Of a stretch of DNA of 64,000 nt, positions 61,616 through 64,000 are shown in pieces. The DNA is taken from contig NZ_KV917375.1 of the NCBI RefSeq assembly GCF_002019665.1, forward strand, positions 1,927,175 to 1,991,174. Reading direction: 5' to 3'. The first letter of the stretch is position 1; every line of letters starts with the position of its first letter. The position numbers and the translations under genes are program-made. This stretch comes from Sutcliffiella halmapala. Its GTDB lineage: Bacteria; Bacillota; Bacilli; Bacillales; Bacillaceae_I. Under the pieces are notes generated by a model. The model made no database searches. It worked only from the letters and a program-made list of their open reading frames with translations, and was not told the origin of the DNA.

Positions 61616-61647
61616 AACCTCTAGGGCAAGTTTCTTAGAGGTTTTTT
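61616..61647 (+). terminator. Riboswitch-controlled terminator of the rib operon
   Basis: AACCTCTA and TAGAGGTT, 8-bp stem, 12-nt loop, then TTTTTT, 28 nt before ribD. An upstream CAGTG/CACTG pairing (61556-61560 with 61579-61583) lies where a competing fold could form. Confidence 0.85.
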
Positions 61648-61674
61648 ATATTTCTATTAGAAAGTGTGGGGTTC

Positions 61675-62757
61675 ATGGACGATCGTTATTTTATGGAATT
61701 TGCCATTAATCTAGCAAGGAAAGCGATAGGACAGACCACTCCTAATCCTGTGGTTGGTTCAGTTGTGGTGAAGGAGGGTGAAATCGTTGGGTTTGGTGCG
61801 CATTTAAAAGCAGGAGAAGCACATGCTGAAGTCAATGCGCTTCAAATGGCTGGTGATAAGGCAATCGGTGCGACTGTTTATGTAACGCTAGAGCCTTGTA
61901 GCCACTTCGGTAAAACACCGCCTTGTTCAGATCTTTTAATTCAAACAAAGGTTAAACGAGTAGTCGTTGCATCTGTAGATCCCAACCCTCTTGTCGCCGG
62001 AAAAGGGATCAAAAAGCTAGAAGAGGCTGGTATTAGTGTCGAGGTTGGTGTTTGTGAAGAAGAAGCGCTAGCGTTAAACGCAGTATTTTTTCACTATATA
62101 AAAACGAAGACACCATATGTAACGTTAAAAACCGCTTCGAGTTTAGATGGGAAAACGGCGACTGTCACAAAGAATAGTAAATGGATTACAGGGGAGGAAG
62201 CTCGTCTTGATGTCCATCGGTATCGCCATCAGCATGACGCAATCCTTGTTGGAGTGGAGACAATCATAGCGGATAATCCGAGTCTAACTACAAGATTGCC
62301 GAACGGTGGCAAGAATCCAATTAGAGTTATCCTAGATACAGCGCTAAGGACTCCATTGAATGCGAAGGTTGTGACGGATTCCGCGGCACCAACATGGATT
62401 ATTACCGCCTCTAATGTGAACGAGGAAAAAGTACAGGATTTTCACAATGATCAAGTCTCTATTCTTCCGCTTCCGACCATGAAAATAGAAATACACTCTC
62501 TGCTAGCTTTACTTGGAGAACGTGGTATCACCTCTTTATTTGTCGAAGGAGGAGCTACTGTGAATGGGAGCTTTCTTAAAGAAGGTTTTATTAATCAAGT
62601 GATTACGTACATCGCGCCAAAGTTAATTGGTGGAAGACATGCGCCGACAATGATTGGCGGAGAAGGTTTTGCGACAATGGATGAGTGTATGCTTCTTGAA
62701 GTGAAAGAATGTACAAGAATGGGGCAAGACATCAAGATAGTCTCGGTTCCAAGGTAA
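61675..62757 (+). CDS. ribD: Bifunctional riboflavin deaminase/reductase
   Basis: Performs two steps of riboflavin synthesis: deamination of the pyrimidine intermediate (residues 1-145) and NADPH reduction of its ribosyl side chain (about 146-360). Zinc ligands are His50 (in GEAHAEVNAL with catalytic Glu52), Cys75 and Cys84 (LEPCSHFGKTPPC). The reductase part has VTLKTASSLDGKTAT and TSLFVEGGATVNGSF. ATG 61675 is taken as start; a GTG at 61666 in frame is possible, with no clear ribosome binding site for either. First gene of the FMN-controlled rib operon. Confidence 0.95.
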   Translation: MDDRYFMEFAINLARKAIGQTTPNPVVGSVVVKEGEIVGFGAHLKAGEAHAEVNALQMAGDKAIGATVYVTLEPCSHFGKTPPCSDLLIQTKVKRVVVASVDPNPLVAGKGIKKLEEAGISVEVGVCEEEALALNAVFFHYIKTKTPYVTLKTASSLDGKTATVTKNSKWITGEEARLDVHRYRHQHDAILVGVETIIADNPSLTTRLPNGGKNPIRVILDTALRTPLNAKVVTDSAAPTWIITASNVNEEKVQDFHNDQVSILPLPTMKIEIHSLLALLGERGITSLFVEGGATVNGSFLKEGFINQVITYIAPKLIGGRHAPTMIGGEGFATMDECMLLEVKECTRMGQDIKIVSVPR

Positions 62758-62769
62758 GGAGAGATTTTC

Positions 62770-63423
62770 ATGTTCACAGGAATTATTGAAGAAATCGGAA
62801 CAATTAAGCAACTAACTCGTGGCGATCAGGCAATTATCTTAGAAATTGCAGCAAAGAAGGTATTAGAGGATGTTAAGCTTGGGGATAGTATCGCAGTCAA
62901 TGGAGTTTGTTTAACCGTTACTACTTTTTCAGCAAATCATTTCACGGTAGATGTGATGCCAGAAACTGTACACGCTACTTCGCTAAGTGAGTTATCAGCA
63001 GGTTCAAAGGTTAATCTTGAACGAGCAATGCTTGCGAATGGCAGATTTGGTGGGCATTTTGTTAGTGGGCATGTGGATGGAACAGGCTTCATCAAGGAGA
63101 AGAGAAGAGTTTCAAATGCTGTTTACTACACTATCTCGGTAGAAAGTCAGCTTGCCAAGTTCCTTATGCTTAAGGGCTCAATAACGGTTGATGGTACAAG
63201 CCTAACGATATTTGGTGTAACGATGGATTCGTTCACGATATCATTGATTCCCCATACCTTAAATGAAACAATCCTCGGTGGTAAAGAAAAGGGAGATAAA
63301 GTCAATATTGAAGTGGATATGTTGGCAAAATACATGGATCATTTATTGAAGCGAACGGAATCAACTCCAAAAAGTAAATCAAGCATATCCACGTCATTCT
63401 TAGAAGAACATGGATACAAATAA
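62770..63423 (+). CDS. ribE: Riboflavin synthase alpha chain
   Basis: A 217-aa enzyme dismutating two 6,7-dimethyl-8-ribityllumazines to riboflavin. It has two lumazine-binding barrels: [25 protein letters not shown], and the second [13 protein letters not shown] with [27 protein letters not shown] precedes the ATG, 13 nt after ribD. The C-terminal tail is slightly long, rich in Ser and Lys. Confidence 0.96.
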   Translation: MFTGIIEEIGTIKQLTRGDQAIILEIAAKKVLEDVKLGDSIAVNGVCLTVTTFSANHFTVDVMPETVHATSLSELSAGSKVNLERAMLANGRFGGHFVSGHVDGTGFIKEKRRVSNAVYYTISVESQLAKFLMLKGSITVDGTSLTIFGVTMDSFTISLIPHTLNETILGGKEKGDKVNIEVDMLAKYMDHLLKRTESTPKSKSSISTSFLEEHGYK

Positions 63424-63437
63424 GGTGGGTGATTGGA

Positions 63438-64000
63438 ATGAGTAAAATGTTTAATTCGATTGAGGAAGCGTTAATAGACTTGGAAAATGGGAAAGTAATC
63501 ATTGTTTGTGATGATGAGGATCGGGAAAATGAAGGGGATTTTGTTTCATTAGCCGAAAAAGCAACACCAGCTGTCATTAACTTTATGGCGACGCATGGTA
63601 GGGGGTTAATATGTGTACCTGTTACCGAGGAGCTTGCGGAAAAATTAGAATTAGTTCCAATGGTAAACCATAATACAGACTCCCATGGGACGGCGTTTAC
63701 GATTAGTGTTGATCATATATCAACGACTACAGGTATTTCTGCTTATGAACGATCCACCACGATACTAGAGCTTTTAACTCCAGCTGCAAAAGGTGGAGAT
63801 TTTAAGAGACCTGGTCACATTTTTCCACTTGTTGCAAAAAAAGGTGGGGTCTTGAGAAGAGCAGGACATACTGAAGCAGCAGTTGACTTAGCGCAAATGA
63901 GTGGCTCATATCCTGCAGGAGTTATCTGTGAGATTATGAACGAAGATGGTTCGATGGCAAGAGTTCCTGAGTTAAGGCAGATTGCTGATAAGTTTGACTT
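63438..64000 (+). CDS. ribBA: GTP cyclohydrolase II / DHBP synthase, 5' part
   Basis: The frame from ATG 63438 runs to the window end without a stop (187 codons). It shows the 3,4-dihydroxy-2-butanone-4-phosphate synthase domain: [85 protein letters not shown], and [17 protein letters not shown]. In Bacillus this domain is fused to GTP cyclohydrolase II; that half, if present, lies beyond base 64000. It is 15 nt after ribE. Confidence 0.92.
   Translation, partial: MSKMFNSIEEALIDLENGKVIIVCDDEDRENEGDFVSLAEKATPAVINFMATHGRGLICVPVTEELAEKLELVPMVNHNTDSHGTAFTISVDHISTTTGISAYERSTTILELLTPAAKGGDFKRPGHIFPLVAKKGGVLRRAGHTEAAVDLAQMSGSYPAGVICEIMNEDGSMARVPELRQIADKFD

Overview
The window comes from a low-GC, spore-forming member of the Bacillales (Bacillaceae/Planococcaceae type). 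Its right half carries, in the order familiar from Bacillus subtilis, yqkE-yqkF-mciZ-nudF-endoQ-spoIIM-fur-yqzK-xerD-deoB-punA-pdp-dacF-spoIIAA-spoIIAB-sigF-spoVA operon-lysA-ppiB-rib operon. Promoters matching the sporulation sigma factors E, F, H and G can be read in front of the expected genes. Genus cannot be fixed from sequence alone.

Region 1 (1-8.3 kb): a minus-strand SAM-I (S-box) leader whose gene lies off the left edge, a broken MFS transporter next to a cupin gene, an LCP cell-wall ligase, a luciferase-like flavin oxidoreductase, and a Fur-boxed iron-siderophore uptake pair (lipoprotein plus one fused double permease, no ATPase) followed by an AraC/GyrI-type regulator. Region 2 (8.3-20 kb): an ABC-2 drug-export-type pair, then a peptide scavenging island: one minus-strand M20 peptidase divergent from an operon of two more M20 peptidases and a complete dipeptide/oligopeptide ABC transporter. 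Region 3 (20-38 kb): accessory metabolism, with an unrecognised 43-aa ORF, guanine deaminase, a YkqA-type protein, an iron alcohol dehydrogenase, a second ABC-2 pair, two GNAT acetyltransferases with an MFS exporter, a TetR-controlled DoxX/azoreductase pair with visible palindromic operators, a WG-repeat protein, a DJ-1 family protein, a flavin monooxygenase and a PerR-boxed catalase.

Region 4 (38-64 kb) is the conserved sporulation/nucleoside/riboflavin core. It includes the small FtsZ inhibitor gene mciZ (45 codons), a PerR box before fur, a cre site inside the deoB promoter, and the spoIIA and spoVA operons with a terminator between them. Three pieces of non-coding architecture stand out. 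A group II intron of about 1.93 kb sits precisely inside a Bacillales-type dispersed repeat before spoIIM. A two-level tandem repeat (about 20-bp units arranged into a 103-bp higher-order unit) lies before dacF. The FMN riboswitch of the rib operon has a 193-nt hairpin-forming repeat inserted in its variable stem while both conserved aptamer halves remain intact. The window ends inside ribBA.

All calls come from reading the sequence and remembered family knowledge; no database search was run.
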